Positions 5,974 to 6,756 of a stretch of DNA of 6,756 nt are shown piece by piece. The first letter of the stretch is position 1. Every line of letters begins with the position of its first letter. The DNA comes from Candidatus Roizmanbacteria bacterium (GTDB lineage Bacteria > Patescibacteriota > Microgenomatia > UBA1406 > GWC2-37-13): NCBI GenBank assembly GCA_013334845.1, contig JAAXWV010000071.1:1-6756 (forward strand), written 5' to 3'. Under the pieces are notes generated by a model that was not told where the DNA came from, made no database searches, and saw only the letters and a program-made list of their open reading frames with translations. The position numbers and the translations under genes are program-made.

Positions 5974-6756
5974 CTACTCCATCAATAGTTGGTAAATAAT
6001 AGGCAGTATGGCCTTTGCAGCATTCCGTTCTTTTTCACCAGGTGCACCGACCGATACGGTTTTGGTTGTTACAGCTGTCTTACCCAGGTTGTCGGTTACA
6101 GTGAGGCTAACCGTGTATTCGGCAATACCAATGAAGGTATGCTGCGCAGTAATGCCGGTTGCCAACGAACCATCGCCAAAGTTCCATTGGTATTGGCTTA
6201 TAGTGCCATCCGGGTCACTCGAAGTGGAGGCGATGAAGGTAACAAGAATCGGTGGTGCACCTGAAACCGGTGTTGCTGTGAAGGAAGCTGTTGGCGGTTG
6301 ATTGTCTGATCCCGGGCCGATATTTACCTTGACCGGAGTGCTGGTAATACCGATTTGACCGATATTGTCGACTACGGTAAGAGATGCATAATAGTCCCCT
6401 GGAATGCTGTAGGTGTGGCTTGCGGTGACACCTTCGGCTGTGCCGCCATCACCAAAATCCCATGAATATGAGTCTATCGGTGGTTCTGTTGCGGTTGAAC
6501 CACTGCCGTCGAATTGCACGGTGAATGGGGCGTTCCCAACTGCAGGGGACGTAGAAATTACCGCATCGGGTGGCAGTGTTGGATCCGGTGGGGGTTGTAC
6601 TGCGGAGGCGGTTATGACAATAGTGGCCTGCTTGGATGAACCACTTGCATCGGCGACGCTCAGTGTCACCGTGTAGGTACCGGGTGTGGTGTAGGTGTGA
6701 GAAAGGCTGGATATGTTTGCTGTGCTGCCATCACCAAAGTTCCACGAATAGGTGGT
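5974..6756 (-). CDS. Secreted PKD-repeat protein, C-terminal part (5' end outside window)
   Basis: The frame is open to the right edge, so the N-terminus, including any signal peptide or catalytic domain, is missing. The 260 visible residues hold two complete PKD domains and the end of a third, each an Ig-like beta sandwich of about 80 residues. The partial copy covers about residues 1-50 with WNFGDG near its start. The second is at about 64-146 with WDFGDGG and HTYSIPGDY, and the third at about 154-236 with WNFGDGS and HTFIGIAEYTVSLTV. A Pro-rich linker (PPPDPTLPP) separates the first two. PKD domains act outside the cell in protein-protein or protein-carbohydrate contacts, often as spacers in adhesins and in secreted hydrolases. 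The C-terminal 24 residues form a short helical tail ending LPIIYQLLME. I see no PEP-CTERM, LPXTG or other sorting signal. Residue 30 is encoded by GTG but lies inside a PKD strand, so it is not the start. Confidence 0.9.
   Translation of the reverse strand, partial: TTYSWNFGDGSTANISSLSHTYTTPGTYTVTLSVADASGSSKQATIVITASAVQPPPDPTLPPDAVISTSPAVGNAPFTVQFDGSGSTATEPPIDSYSWDFGDGGTAEGVTASHTYSIPGDYYASLTVVDNIGQIGITSTPVKVNIGPGSDNQPPTASFTATPVSGAPPILVTFIASTSSDPDGTISQYQWNFGDGSLATGITAQHTFIGIAEYTVSLTVTDNLGKTAVTTKTVSVGAPGEKERNAAKAILPIIYQLLME
6049..6756 (-). repeat. Tandem PKD-domain array (two full copies and one partial)
   Basis: Three successive copies of the PKD unit occupy about 6756-6607 (partial), 6567-6319 and 6297-6049. 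The DNA is recognisably repeated around each W-[ND]-F-G-D-G motif; the plus-strand text ccatc(a/g)ccaaa recurs near 6171, 6449 and 6729. The copies differ enough that they are old duplications rather than recent exact repeats. Confidence 0.8.

Noticed and set aside
5989..6676. Long open plus-strand frames opposite the PKD repeats
   Set aside because: They are the complement of a repeat-rich, well-supported PKD coding frame and their translations show no domain-like features.
6607..6756. GTG at 6669 as the start of the PKD protein
   Set aside because: The frame upstream of it encodes the WNFGDG and HTY strands of the same PKD domain, so translation must begin beyond the right edge.

Overview
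The window looks like part of a surface or extracellular polysaccharide locus from a Gram-negative bacterium. A deltaproteobacterial (Desulfobacterota-like) host is my guess from the gene mix of GT2 transferase, non-hydrolysing UDP-GlcNAc 2-epimerase, TagA-type transferase, O-antigen-ligase-like membrane protein and secreted PKD protein. That placement is inference; no rRNA or other taxonomic marker is present.

Left half, plus strand (1-2631): three closely spaced genes that read as one operon. They are the 3' part of a family 2 glycosyltransferase (its start lies left of the window), a wecB-type UDP-N-acetylglucosamine 2-epimerase, and a WecG/TagA/CpsF-family (GT26) glycosyltransferase. The logic is clear: the epimerase makes UDP-ManNAc and the GT26 enzyme is the expected user of it, adding ManNAc or a related sugar to a lipid-linked glycan at the inner face of the cytoplasmic membrane.

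Right half, minus strand (2611-6756): reading leftwards from the right edge there is a secreted PKD-repeat protein (its N-terminus lies outside the window), then a 497-residue exported protein of unknown family, then a multi-pass O-antigen ligase/polymerase-like protein. The last of these meets the GT26 gene tail to tail, with a 21-base overlap of coding sequence. A good sigma70-like promoter lies before the 497-residue protein. The 424-base gap between that gene and the polymerase-like gene holds an A/T-armed hairpin and a short stretch of possible coding relics, but no intact gene that I can support.

Taken together, the plus-strand genes supply and add an amino sugar, the membrane protein would polymerise or ligate the glycan, and the two exported proteins could modify, bind or scaffold the polymer outside the cell. 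The most open item is the 497-residue secreted protein, which I cannot assign to a named family. No transposase, CRISPR array, tRNA or rRNA was seen.
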